Shown: piece after piece, positions 12,272 through 26,000 of the stretch | Position numbering within the stretch: position 1 is the first letter of the stretch | Layout of the letters: each line of letters starts with the position of its first letter | Source of the DNA: Toxoplasma gondii ME49 | Lineage: Eukaryota; Apicomplexa; Conoidasida; Eucoccidiorida; Sarcocystidae | NCBI RefSeq assembly: GCF_000006565.2 | Contig: NC_031477.1 | Span: forward strand, 5,356,183 to 5,420,182 | Reading direction: 5' to 3' | Length of the DNA stretch: 64,000 nucleotides | Notes under the pieces: generated by a model | Databases searched by the model: none | The model's input: only the letters and a program-made list of their open reading frames with translations | What the model was told of the DNA's origin: nothing | Translations under genes and position numbers: made by a program

Positions 12272-15200
12272 CGTGGGTGTCTCCTCGGTTTGCCCCTCCT
12301 CTCTCCCCGACGGATTTCGTTGCTCGAGAGTCCTCCGAATTCCAGTGCAACGCCTCACAGCCAGTGGGCGACCGACTCAGGGGCAATTGCGGCGGCAGAC
12401 AACCACCACACCGGACCGCGACTTCTCTCCACGGTGGTTTTTTTGCCCACAAGAGTCTGCTGCGGGTGCGGACGCGCGCGCGAAAAAACGAGACTCCGGC
12501 AGAACTCTCGCAGGGCCTTGTCGACGACGTACACGCAGAGCGAAGGCGGCACTCTCCGATGTGCGAATTCGAGGAAAGCAGCTTTCTGCGAGTCCATCGA
12601 CTTTGGACATTCACTCGAATTTCGTTCGACCTCTCGGGTGTTGACGCCGCTCTGTGCAGACGGCCCTGTGAATTCTCTCAAACGCGGCAGCCGCAGAGGC
12701 CGAGGCCATCCACAATCGTCAAATGGAAGTGACCTCGACACAGATGCGGCCCTCGCGAGACAGTAGCAGAGCTCTCAAAACGTCTGCCCGTTGGCTCGAT
12801 CGGGGCGCACAAGAGGGAGACTCCTCACTCGTCCCCGCGGAGTTTCGCCTGCATTTATCCGGCAAGCGACGCGTTGCCCTTGCGTTTCTGCTCGCGCGCG
12901 CCTTGCCTCAAATCCAAAAGACAAGACTGCGGTGTGCCGACAACTGACGCGCGGTCCGGTGAGAAGGCGGAAACGATGAAATGGCATTCCCGTTTCACGC
13001 TGTCTGTACAGCCGAGTCAACAACGGCTGTCGCGTGAGGCGTGCGGGAAGACAAGGGGCGTTGCACTGATGCGGGGAAAGCGGACCATGGAGTGAACGGC
13101 AGGAAAAATGGTTCCAAATTGCGGAGTGCGAACGGAGGGCGGAATCGGACGGACAGGGGCAAAAGGCGCACAAAAGAAAAAACAGGACACACACAACGTC
13201 CCGCTCTCGTGAGCCGATTCCTTCTTTCCACGCAAGGGCAGACCGCGTTTACCCTTGGTCGAGCAAGAACGCGCCGTTTCGAGGAACTACCAGCAGAAAA
13301 CGGCGTTTCTCAACCGACGCTGCAGGTCGGGATTCGTCGCATCCAAACACACGTATGGGCGAGGCTGGCGCTCGGGGGCCCGAGGAACTATTTCATGGCT
13401 TCCGGCGCTGGGAGTAAACACAGATATACACATATCCAGCACAGATCTATTCCCTGACGAAAAAGAAAAAGCTACTTCGGCGAACACTGGCAAAGACAAA
13501 AGCCTCCCAACCCCCGCCACACACATTCGCACGAGGTCGGGAAGCCGCCTAGCATCGGGAGAGGACTGGAACGCAACTCACTTGCGCCTCTTCTTTCTTC
13601 ACCGAGTTCTCCAGATCTCCGATTCGCTGAACCGGAAACTCTCGAATGTGGCCACAGAGAGACGGGAGTTCACGTCTGAAATCTTTCGGCAAACGCCGGC
13701 CAGCGCCGAGGTCGCCGCGGTCGACAGAGTGCACACGCAGGCGCGAGCCACAAACTAAAAAGCTGGACTGGGGACGAAGACCGCGTTCACAAGCGACAGA
13801 AAGGACCTTCCGCACTCGGTTTGTCTCTCTTTTCCCTCTCTCGCCAATGTACGGAAATCCGGGTCGACAGCACACTGGGAGTGACGAGCAGCGACGGTCC
13901 GGAGTTTTCCTGCACAACACATGCGTGTACACTCGGCTCGGAAAGCGAGAGAAGGCACAAAGAAGAGATGCTTTAAATGGTTGAGCAGGTGGCAGGAGTC
14001 GGCATCTGTCACGCTGCCTTCCGGCGCAAGAAACTTCGCATTTGCCTCGGGCGCCAGAGACAAAAGCACGTTCTGCAGATCCCCAGAGTATTTTTAGGAC
14101 GCCTGGGCGCGACACAGAGAGTGGGGGCCATATGGGAGTGTTGCTCGGAAGAGACGAGGAACTGTTGGGCACACACACACACACACAGCCTTTTCGTCTC
14201 GAAGCCTAAATCCAAATCTGTAAAACGCCGAAAAGCGAGGCGAAGACCGCCGCCAGCTCTCTCGCAGCCTTCTACACAGAGAGAACCCCGACGACACCTG
14301 GTGTTGCCTACACGCTCTCTGTCGTTTTCTCCGAGCGCCTCGCGGGGGGGGATTCGCCGAAGAAGTGCGGCAGCCGTTGTCCTGCCAACGTTCAAAGAAA
14401 AGACACCGGAGCCGCCATCCGAAAAACAGCCCGACACGGAAACTCTCCTGCTCGCAAAAGTTACGCACACCGAAAACTCCAGAAAAACACCCAAATTGCT
14501 CGGGAGTTGCGCGGAGGAGTGGTGTCGCCAACAAGTTGCGGGGCAATACAAATCACTACAGTCACACGACACAGTCACAACCCGGCGCCACGCGGGAGAC
14601 GAGAGAGCTACCACCTATATTCCGGCACACGGATCTCGTCTGTCGCCACAGAACACGGGCCGTTGTGGCTGAGGAAAACGCGCAGAAAAAAAAGCGACGG
14701 TTTCAACAGCCGTCTAAACAAAAGAAGAATGCGAGCTGGAAAGGGGAGACAGAGCGTGGGTGAGAGGAGTTGGAGGGGGCTGAATGGAGAACATTCCCGT
14801 AATGCCTGCCTTCAGTTTGGTCTCGACACAGAGACAGCCGCCACACTTACTCAGATCGTAAACTCAATGCGAATGAGAGTTCGCGAATGCACCAATGACG
14901 ATGGAGATCCGCGGCGCGGGTCGCTGGCAGGAGGAATCAGACGAGCGGTACTAACCGTTTCTAGCACTGAAGACACCCTTCTATGGTCGCGGTCTGCACA
15001 ATTGCAGAAGCATTGTTTTCGCTTTTCCCATTACTACCACTTTGGTTATACGCTTACATCGCCACTGTTAGCGACTACAGCGTCGAAATGAACATGAACA
15101 ACGACAGTATAAAGAAGCCTAGCAATCCCTGAGAGCTGTTCAGTTACTCGGTGGCCGCCGTTGACGATTAGTATGTCTGGGTAAAAATCGACTCTTCCCA

Positions 15201-18200
15201 GAGGCTTGAGTTGTGTATCTTCTTGCCTGGCCTGGTGTGTCGTCGAAGAAATTTTCGTTTCCGCGCGGTAAGTGAACCTCTGTGAGTCCGTTTCTAGTCA
15301 AGTGTGGCAGGAGAAGGAGAGGGATTCTCAAGTGATCTCCGGCTGGTACATAGCCGGAGGTTTTCTGCAGAAGACAAGTTGAGAGGTTCTGCTCTTTTTG
15401 GAGACTGGCTGTTGTTAACTAACACAGAATGGGACTAAAGCTGGCCTCGAGGGATTGTCTTTAGATCATGAAACAAGACTCGGAGACCGTTTCTTCAAGG
15501 TCGCACCGAAAGTGGAGTGCAGCCGCTTTCACGGAAAAGTGCCTGCAAGCATTTTACTTTACAACGCACTACAGCAAAGGCACACCCGCATTACCGGGGT
15601 GTAGTAATTGGCTTGTTGTACTTTTGACCAGTGCTATGTTAACCTTCTTACCTATGCGTGTACTGTAGGCTTCGAGTTGGACCACGGGCTTAGATCTCGA
15701 TTGTCTTTGTTTACCGAAATGCACGTGGAGCAGCTCGTAACATACAGCGGTACTGAATGGTTCGATCGAACACATCGGAGTTCCACAAATCCGGGGGGCT
15801 CCAACGCGTAATAAGGGGAATGCATCCCTCTTTTCTCTCTCGCTAGAGCCTTCACTCTCTCTCGCTATAGCGTTCACTCTCTCGTAAGGAGTGACAGCTG
15901 TGAGTTTTGCTCTGTGTGCAAGCAAGACCCGGCCCTCGCCTGTGTGTTCATCGCTGCCGCCGAATGTTTCTTCCTGTTGTGCGTGCTGTTACGGGTTGGC
16001 AATGCACTTGTCTGAGATAACTGCTACTCATGGTGATAGTAGGAGCTACACTGCATGGTAAACACAGCATGGTATTGCGGTTACAACGGAACAGTCCATT
16101 ATACACTCACGGTGCCTCAAAGTGTAAACTCGAACGTTTCACTCTTTTCTCTGATGATGCGTCTGAATCCGGTGCAAACTGCCACCATGATATTGTGACA
16201 AAGGATCCACTGTCATGAGACACAATTACTCTTACGATGCGCACCTGACAAACTGCAAGCCTTGCATGCGACCATTGGTAATACCATTGCGGGAGCAACT
16301 CCTGGCAGTGCGAAGCTAGGAAGCAGATATCGTAGCTCTCCATGGGGCGAGTGGTTCTTCGAAAAGCCCCCGTGGCTGCCTAACCTTCGTTTTTCCATTT
16401 TCTGTGGGCTGTACTGTCGTCGACTCGCGGTGGGGGAGACGGTCCCGGCTGGCTGCCCCTCTGCGCAGGCGAACGATGCATCGCCTTCCTCTTGTCAACT
16501 CTCTACTTTGTGTTCGACTTCGCGGATTTCCAGATGAACCCAAGTACTGGGCATGCGAGCCCGTTCCGAGCAACCGGCAATACGTTTAGGCTATTGAGGA
16601 GCTATCTTGTCTTTAATCTCTACTGGTGCAGAACTGTCCACCTTGTTCCCACGGAGGAGACCATAACTTTACCGTCGAGGGAGCAAAGGAGAACGGAACC
16701 GTAACGGTTGTCGCTGAATTTGAGGGAGAACGTGTACTCGAGACTGGGAAGGGTCGGGTGTTTGTCGACCGACTCACAAACACCAAACACGATCCCTATG
16801 GTGTCATAGCCGTCCTTGATGATGAGGTTTCGGGACAAGGGACAGTCAGGAAGAAAATTTGGTGACTGCGGAAAATCCCTCACGACATCCTCCGGTACTG
16901 AACCCGCCGATAGCCTCTCCAGATGCGACCTGAATCCTCTTTTCGGTAGGACAGAAACATGGCGACACAATAGTAAGCTCACGAATGTTTAAAGCTCATT
17001 GTTCCAAAGGAACCCCAAAAGCACTGTCCTCTCAAAATGCCGCGGCAACGTAGATAACAGCCGAGGTTGGATCCGGTGCATCCATTTACAGAGTCCGTGT
17101 GTGTAGACAACGACAGTTGATTGTCGGCAAATTCGCTCGCTAGCCAAGCTCTGAATTACACGATATACTATTTCTGCCCATGTCTCTCTTCTCGATAAAG
17201 AAACATATTCCTGTTACTGATTTCGAGTGAACAGATACAGCATATTACCTAGGATACTGAATAAGACTGCAGCTACGAGATGCAGGTATCCACATTCTCT
17301 ATGGTTGCTGTGCACCACCACCCCACCGGCGTACTTGACGAAACAACTCCGGGGAATTCCAGTTTGCTGCTGATATTCATGTTTGCTTGGATGCTGCAGT
17401 GATAGGTAATGTTGGTTTACTATAATCGTAGAACAAAGCCAGTGAAGCAGGACACACGACCACCGTTGCTGATTGCTTCCGCAGAGAAGGCGTCCAATAC
17501 TACCAGCGCTTTCTCTCTCTCAGCTCGTGACTGTGAGTCCGTCCTCTACGATAGTCCGCAGCAGTAGTCACCACAGGCCTTCGCGTCCCAATTGTCGAAA
17601 CGGCTCTCTATGCACACGCCGCTGCCTGGAGTAAAATGACAGCGTATTTTCCTCCGAGCACACCCACTCCACAGAGGGAAATGGCGAGGGATCTTTCGCT
17701 GTGAACACCCTTGCGTAGAAGAAAGCCATACATATCTTTCACTCTCCTCGTGTGCTTGCTGCCTGCATGCCTTGCGGAGGCACACCGGATAAATCGAATG
17801 ACATCGCAGGCAAAGCGACATTGAACGCGGATTCCTTTGTCAGTGTGTGGTGGGTTTTCATCTTGGATTCCCTCGCGGGCACTCACGGAGACGCGACTTT
17901 ACAAGTGGCTGCGGAGGTGGAGTTTTAAGCAGCGCATGCCTGCTTTTTTTCAGTGTGCTGGAAATGCCAACAATTGAGGAGACTTCCGTGTCTAGCTGAG
18001 AACAACCGCTGCCCGTTGTCGGCTGTAAGTGCCCTGCGAGGTGAGTGCGTGCAGCTGCCGTGAGCGAGTTTCTTCCCAAGGTGGGCAGTTGGGAGAGTCG
18101 CCATTATTTAGGGGAGTTGCTTGCAGAGTTCAGTCACGATCGCTGTGAAAAGCGACGGTAAGAGCGGTCGATATCGGAGAGGTTGTCTGCTTCGGCTTAT

Positions 18201-20013
18201 AGACGAAGTTCCCCGAGAGTTCAGTCGTCGTGTCCTGCGCGAGCTGGCGGGGGCAGAAGGCACGGGCTGGAGCAACTCCGTTGTATCAAGGTCGGGCTTC
18301 GGGAGAACCCGGAGACTCTGGTTCCTAGCAGGATTTTGGCAGGTTTGGAATGTGGCGCCCTTGTCTTTCAGGGTGAGTGGATTTTTTTCCGCGATTTCTT
18401 CGAGCTTCTCTCCGCGGTGTGTCGCACAGTGGAGCACCAAGCAGCCTCACTCCCCGCCACCCGCTTTTCTCGCGCCTGGCAGACTGGACGCTGCGGTGAC
18501 GTGCTGGTCCTCGAGAGAGTCAGAGGCAAACACACCGCCGTCCTGTCGCGTTGTACGGGCTCTGGGGTCTTCCTGTTGTAGTCGCGCGTGCCTGGTAGGC
18601 GATCTGTGTATCTCCTGAGCTAGATGCGGCAACGGACGAACCGTTCGGCCAACCCGTTTACTTTGCCAGAGACATTTCCAACACTTTCGGAGGCAGACCT
18701 TTCTCCGGTTCCACAGCGCCCCTGCTGCTTGCTGCGCGCGCGCCACGTTTCGCCGCTTTGCACCCATATATGTACTAAGCGTTGTGCTGTTACTCCCCCC
18801 ACTTACTTCTCTTCAGTTGCCTGCTTAATGCTGGTGGCAGTCGAGAGCGGCGCCGCCAAATACGAGTTTGCCTGAATCGCGGGGGAGGAGGGAGCTTCGC
18901 CTCCACAAAATCCACTGACTCTTCGTGTCTGTGCACACCGAATGTGCTCCTCGGGATGCGTTTCGTCCGCCGTGCGGCAGTTAACGGAACCTCGGATCTC
19001 CCGCCCGTCTCGTCTTTGCTCCCTTTCAAAATACCGTCGAGCGACACACCGCCGCTCTCGTCTCGGGTTTTTCTCCCACTTCCGCGCTTCTTTCCCGATG
19101 AGATACACGTTGTCAACTTGCCTATTTCCAATGAGCTGAGTCAAGTCCACAGCACTATGCAGTTTAGGTGTATGTACACCTCTCGCATGCGCCGTACGCC
19201 CACCTTTTCGCGGGGTGGCTACCGATGTGGCACTCATCCGCCGTTGTGAGTCACTTCCCCCGTTTCTCTGTAGTCTCTCCACGAACAATTTCCTGACTCT
19301 GAGCTCATCTTACTTGCGTGTCGGTGGCCTTTCTTCTTGCGTACTCTCCCTGGGCCGTCCTCACTGTCGGATCCTCTCCCGCTTGGCGTTTCGCCCGGAT
19401 CCTAGCTGCACCCGTGTTGCCGGCGGCGGCCACAGAGTCGAATCATTTTACTTTTTCCGCATCCTTTTTCGTAAGACCGGCTGACGTTTGGTAGACTTCT
19501 CTTACGACTGATCGTGTCTTCCCCCATTTCCCCGAACGGGTTCGCTCTTGGCTCTGCGTAGCTGTCGTCGACAGCCGTGCAAAGTGGTGACTCCATGCTC
19601 AGATCGCTTCCTTCCGCTCTTTGGGCATCTTTGCGTATTGCTAAACCCTCACGTTTTCGGGTTCTCTTGTTTTCCCGGCGCGCGGGAGCACGTGTTTTTT
19701 TTATCAGGAAAACCCGTCGAGTATCGGCAAGTGCCCGCCCGGCGGCTTGTCACCAGATAACATTTCCTGTTCTTTTTCGTCCCCTTTCTCCCACTTTTCT
19801 CCTGGTGCCTTTTCCCACGTTTCGACCCCTGCCTCATATTTTGTTCGCCTTCTTCCGTCCGGTCTCTCGTGCGCTGTTTCGTCTGCATACGCTTCTGGAT
19901 GAGTGAACCCGCTGGCCTGCAGTGTATACAACGTGTCTGAGCCGTCTTTTTCTTCAGACGGAGACCGCGTGGAAGGCTCCGTCCTCGGGTGATGGCGACG
20001 GGCGAGAGTGTGC
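12272..20013. other. 7.7-kb gene-free interval between divergent cyclin and MORC genes
   Basis: This would hold the promoters and 5' leaders of both genes. Base composition changes across it: GC-rich at 12.3-14.8 kb, more AT-rich and nearly free of open frames at 15.0-18.0 kb, then C/T-rich from 18.8 kb to the MORC start. It has none of the long TA microsatellites seen elsewhere. Candidate small frames at 16626-16865 (+) and 18121-18618 (+) resemble nothing I know. I could not identify a gene, but a short-exon gene or noncoding RNA would escape this reading. Confidence 0.6.
15838..15892. repeat. Two-copy imperfect direct repeat, about 24 bp
   Basis: The unit CTCGCTAGAGCCTTCACTCT is followed by CTCGCTATAGCGTTCACTCT within intergenic sequence. 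There are two copies with two base differences between them. No known role. Confidence 0.6.
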
Positions 20014-23000
20014 ATGGAAGAAGTCGGCGAGGGATTGCGCGGAGCGTCTTTATCAGCTGGAGCTGAGGCCTTTCTTCCCAAACCCATGGCCACCAACGGG
20101 GCCAGGGCGCCCGAGGAGGATGCTGGCGGATCGAACTGCGTGTCTGAAAAAGCCGCTTCCTTTACCGCGGAAAACGTTTCTTTTCCGCAGTCGTTGTCCC
20201 GGCTGGACAGCTGCCGGTGCGTCACCAATGCTGACGGCCACCACTTTCTCTTGTGTCAAGAAGAAGAAAACATCGACATTCTGCGACAGTCCTCCTCTTC
20301 GTTCTACCCCTCGAACCCGGAAGGCGTCTTCGTCCTCCACTCTCCACTCCCTCCGCGCCTCACAGAAACTGCATGCACATCGGCCTCTGACAAGTCCAGC
20401 GCTGGCCCCCGACGCGTGGTAGCTGTCTCCATTCCGCTGGCGGTCAGCAAGTCTGAGCGCGAGGCCCGCGAGCTGCTCAAAACTCACCTGCCTGACTGGG
20501 AGGTCGCGTTGCATGCGTTTCTCAAGAAGAACAGCATCGAAGGCTCAGAAGTCCTCAACGAGAACCCCCGCGCCACAATGTCGTCCGACCTCGACAGGCG
20601 CGCCGACGGCGCTGTGGACCCGGCTGCCACTGAAGCGCCTACACATGCAATTCCGTCTTCAGATGCACCTGCGCCCTCCCCTCCAACGCCTCTGACAGAC
20701 GAGACCCGCGCTGCGGGCAACGACGCATGCAGCTCCGGGGCGCTTACTGGGGCCGCCGAACAGGCCACCAGTGGCTTTCCCTCACAGCCTCCGGCTTTGA
20801 TTCCCAAGGAGGAGCCTCGCGACGACGACCGCCCCGCCGCAGTCGCAGGCAACGGACCCCAGGCGGAGTCCGGCGCGGCGGCCACCGGCCCCGCCTCGCC
20901 CATTGGCGGAGACTCGCCGGCCAGCGGCCCTCCTGCGGCCGCGCCTGCCGCGGCTCTTGCCGCGCCGGAGAAGACGCCGGGTGGGCGAGACGGCGCGCAA
21001 GTGTCTGCACACTCGAGCCTGGCCTCTCCAGGCTCCGCGGCGCCCAACGGCGCGCCAGCCAAGGCGCCGAGCCAGGCCTTCGCGGAGACAGGGCCGCAAG
21101 CGGCGGCGCAAGCGGCGGCGGGGGCACCCTCCCGCGCCCCGGCTCCGGCTGCGGCTCCGCAGAGACGCCCGACGCTCTTCAACCTCCTCGACGCACTCGC
21201 GCATGACAGCGTGACGACGCCTGACCAGCGCAACTGCATCCGGAGCGTCGTGACGGACTTCTTGAACCACAGCTTGCCGCATGCAAAGGTCTACACGTTC
21301 ATTGGGGCGATCGTCGGCCACGACGTCTTGCATGCAATGGTGCGAAAACTCGAGGAACAGCCGTCGCGGCTTGGCGCGCCCGACCAGGGCGGCTTGACCC
21401 GCATTGAGAAGGCCTTCGGACTCACGAAAACCAGCGCCGCAGGCCCCGGGTCAGCTGGCCCCGCGGGAACTGGGCGTCTCGCGTCCAAGTGCGAAGAGGA
21501 AAGAAAGCACGGCGACGCCGAACAAGGAAACTACTTCCAGAGTGCACAGTCTCGAACGGGAGGCCGAGCTCACGCAGCCACCGGTAAGCGCCGCAGTGCA
21601 GAGAGAAATGGAGGGGAGCGACATCGAGAAGAACGCGGGAAGAGAGACAAAGAGAAGAATTTTGGAAGAGAGAGAGGAGAGATTCGCGAGTAAGGAGAGG
21701 GACGATGTGAGGAAGGCACGAGATAGGGAAGCGGTGATATTTTTAAGGGGTGGAAGCAGGAGCGATGAGACGAGAGATGGCAGAAAAATGCATAAAATCT
21801 CTGGAGACAAAGTTTTACTGGCAGCAGTTGGTGACATGTTGGAGAGCTACCGTGGGTCGGAACAAGCTGGTTGTGAGGGAGGGGGGGGAAGAGGGGGAAT
21901 TGCAAATGCTGGAAAGGAGTAGATCTCTCACTCGTTTTTTTTGCGTTCTGAGACTTCGGTTGCTTCTCTCGTGCTCTCTGTTTTCTACTTTTTCCGCTGT
22001 TCGTGCCTGTGTGTGTTTCGAGAGAGAGAGTTTGCCGACAGTTGTTTCTTGCTTGTGTCGCTTTCACTCACTCGAAGAGTTTCAGGAGTGTGTCACGTTG
22101 TACTGCTTCTCGCGTCGCCTCCTCTTGAATAGAACACAGGGTTTCGGCTGCTCTTCGTACTCGTTTCTTTATTTGTATCTCTTTTTCTCCATTTCCGCAG
22201 CCCGTGGATGCTGTCGTTTTTCGCTGTCTCTCTCTCTGTTTCTCCCCTCGTCCTCTTTCTTCTCGTTTCTTCTCGTATTCTTCCCGCATTCTTCCATTCC
22301 GCAGTCGGTTTCTCACTCGTCTGTCCTATCCTGTCGCCGACCTTCTCTTTTTGGCGTTTTATCAGGCCCCGGCGCTTCGGGCGCGGGAAATGCGCATGCA
22401 GAACGAGATTCTTCGCTGGCGTCCGTCGCTCGGCAGGCAGCCTCTGCGGCGCCTTCGCAGATCGACGGAGTGGCGCGCGTCGGTGGACAGCAGAGCCGCG
22501 ATGAGGTCGTGAAGGCGTTGCGGAGAAACTTGGAGGCGAGGCGCCAGGTGCACGGCTCCGTGGATGGTGAGGAAGTGGAACCTTGGCCAGAACGAAACAG
22601 AGGCGGTGGGTCTTTCAGTTTCAAGACAACTGTTGTCGCCGAAAGCTCTCTTTTGGCTCGAAGCGGCGTCTTTGCGGGTGGTGGAAGAGAGACGTCTTTC
22701 TCGTCCTTTTTCTCTCAATGGGGGACCTGTCCGCGTGCGTCGACTTGCTCGCTCGAGTCTCAATCGAGAGATGGAGAGGCCCTGTGTGCGTTCCACCTCT
22801 TCTGTTTCCTGGACTTGGCTTCTTCAAGGGCTCTCTTTCTCTTCTTCTTCCTTTCTCCCTTTCATCTCAGTTCATTCACGGGTGTCTTTCTTCTCTTCCT
22901 TCTCTCTGCTGCCTGCGCTCTTCAGTCTTCGACCGCGTCAAGTGGCTGCCGGTGCGGCGCGCGCTGACGCCTGTTCCCGTCTTTGGCCATTCGCTGGTGA

Positions 23001-26000
23001 CGTTCAGCAACACAGCTGTGCTGTTCGGCGGGAGCAATACGGAAGGCGCCGTGAGTTTCCGTCATGTCTTTGTGGTGAACACGAACGATTTCTCAGTGCG
23101 AGGATTTCCGATGAGTGGAGAGCCTCCCTGCGAGCGCGACGGCCATACCACCACGGGTCTCACCACAGCCGCGGGACCTGCCGTCATTCTCTTCGGCGGC
23201 TGCAGTCAAGACGCCTTTCTCAACGACGTTTACACGCTCGAAGTCGATCCGAAGAGGTGAGAGAACGGAGAGGACGCAGTGAACGATGCACGTTCGCCGT
23301 CGTTCACTGCGGACGCTGGGCGGCGCTCCAGGGAAAGAACGAAGGCGCGTCGCGGGTCTCGGGGAGAAGGCGACAGTTTCACTCGCAGCAGAGATCAGAG
23401 CACTGAAGTCGCGATGGCCGTGAGCCGACGAGAAGCAGGCATCCAAACGGGAAGGTCGCAGCCAGAGCCTCGGTCGGGGTCGACGTCTCGAGACACGACC
23501 GCCGCGGCGATGGAAGAACCTCCGGTCGAACGAAGTCAGCGGGTGCTCTCGGACAGGCAGAGGCGGAGGGGAACTCTCATGGAAAGAGCGACTCGACTGA
23601 AAATAATTTCTCGTAATGCGGCCTTGAAGTAGTTGCGTCCATCTGTCTTGTGATTCCTCTCTCTCTCTCGCAATCTCTGTTTCACTCTGTTTCTCCACGT
23701 ATTCTCTCTCTGTCTCTCTCCGACTCTTTCCCTGGAACGTTTTTGTGCTTCTCCGCCAGTGTCCTCCTCACTTTTGTGTCTTCCCTCTCACTCGTTCTCG
23801 AGGCGTCTACCTGCCTTTTCTTTCCTTCTTTCTTCGTTTTCTAGATGGGTGAGGCGCCACCCCGTAGGCAAGGCTCCCCAGCCTCGCGACCAACACGTAG
23901 CGGCGGTGTTCCCGGCGCGCACCGAGACGGGCATCTGTCGAGAGAACAGCCAGGAAGTCCTTTCCGAGTTCCTCTTCATCTTCGGAGGACGCATTGGGTG
24001 AGTTTCTTCTCTCGAAGGCCGTTCGCGTTTCAGGCTTCGTTCAGAGAAAAGAAATGGCGAGATCTTCGCTTGTCAGGTCATCAGGCGTTCCCTTTCCTTG
24101 AAAATGTGTCAAAGGCGTGGATGCGTGAGAGGAGAAAGACGGAGGCCGCAGAACCTTCTCGAGACTGCCGCCGCTCTTTCTCTGTTCTCCTCCAAGAGCG
24201 AATTGCAACTGTGCTTGAATGCTTTCGGCGGCAGCGAAAGACACACACCTCCTGTCGATTCCCTCTGCTTTCTCTCCTCCACACAGTCCTCCGATAGCTT
24301 CTTGCCTCTTCTTCTCTGTTTCGATCTCGCTTCCCCGCCTCCTCTACTACCTCTGCTTTGGCCTCCCTTCTCTCTCTTTCTCCTGGTCTCCCTTTCCTTC
24401 CGTTCTGCCTCTCGTTCTTCGCTCCGGTCTCCCCTTCTTCCCTTTCTACCTTCGTTCTCCTCACTGCGGCGCGCGCGACCACCGCGCTCGCGCCTCGCGT
24501 TCTGTCTGCGTCTTCGCCAGGTCTCCAGAGTCGTACCAAGCAACGAACGACATGTGGACGCTGCACTTGGCGACCGACACCTGGGCGCAGGTGCTGCTCG
24601 AGGGTTCGCGCCTGCGGCCGCTGCCGCGCTTCGGCTGCTGCGGCGTTTGGTCGAACGACGTCTTTCTGACCCTTTTTGGAGGCGAGACGACGCACGCGCC
24701 AGGCTTCGGCCGCGAACCGACTGAGGAGAGCGACGAACGCATGCAGCCGCGTCATCTCCTCGATGACATGTGGCATTTCAAAATCCTCGACGTCGTCGGG
24801 GCAGGGCCTGAAGGCGCCCCCGCGCATGTCCGCGGCGCGCATGTCGTCGGCGAGTGGATCCAAGAAAAATTCGAAGACTCGGTGGCGCCGCGGTCTCACT
24901 ACTCCGCGATCTTCATCACGCAGCGCTACCAAGAACCGGTAAGCGCGCGCGCGCGGACAACCAGAGTCCACCAAGCCGAGTTCCCAAGCTCCGCAGGAGA
25001 CACACGGGACGCAGCCAACAGGCGGAAAAGAGACAACCAAGCGAACGGACGCGCGAAACAAACGCCGTCGAGAATCTGAACAACCAATGCTACCAATGCA
25101 AACGAATCCAACAATTCTCCTTCTACCTATAATATATATATATATATACATATATATCTATATATATCTATATAGACATATATATATATATATCCATATA
25201 TTTGTGTAGGATACAAACATACATACATACATTCACTTATACACATATATGTATGCATATATATATGTATATATTTGTGTGATTGTGCATTGAGAGACGT
25301 TTGAGACTGGTGTCTCAAGAGAGCGGATGACTTTTTTCCTTTCGAATTTGTTCTTCCTCGCGAGTTGCAAGAAGCTGAGGCAACAAGGACGCTGTGTTTC
25401 AGTCCGTTTTTTTCCACGTCTGCATGCGGCAGCGATCTCTCCAGTCTCCCGACTCAGAGGGCTCGCGTGCACTGGGCGCAGTCGCGTCGTCGATTCGTCT
25501 GGGTCTCCCTTGTAATTCTCGTTTTTCATGTCTTCACCATACTGTAGAGCATCGATTCGAAGAGACCTTTCTGTCTTGAGAACGGTTGCTGAGAATGCCT
25601 CACGCTGAATGTCTGCATCTTGTGTCCTTCGTTCACTGCTTTCTCGATTCCATCCACTTTTCATCTCACTCTTTCTTCTTCCTTCTGCGTCTTCTTTTCC
25701 GTCTCCTCTGTCGTCTCCTGTTCTCGTCTGTCTTCTTTTCCTGTTACGTCTGTGTTTCGCTCTCCGAAAACTCTAAACGCTACTCCTTCCGTTTCCATTT
25801 CGTTTTTTTCTTTTTGCGTCCTCCCCAGCGAGCCGAGCCCCGGACTGTGGAGCGTTTGATGCTGATTACGAGCGGCTTGACGTACGAGGCGGACGCGCAG
25901 CGGTCTCCTGAAGGACTCTCTTCGATTCCTCGCGCCGAGGCGAAGCGCGGAGAGGCGCGGCGCAAAGTTGTGGAGACAGACAGAATCACGGTCTACTTTT

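Noticed and set aside
16620..16982. Small frames on both strands (79 codons +, 120 codons -) in the gene-poor interval
   Set aside because: The plus frame looks somewhat protein-like (FTVEGAKENGTVTVVAEFEG) but has no family match known to me, no clear start context and no splice partner, so I did not call a gene.
18121..18618. 165-codon plus-strand frame upstream of MORC
   Set aside because: Begins with a good ATG but reads into pyrimidine-rich sequence and shows no recognisable motif.
20484..21333. Minus-strand frames of 180-250 codons over MORC exon 1
   Set aside because: They mirror the Ala/Pro-rich coding sequence and have no independent features.
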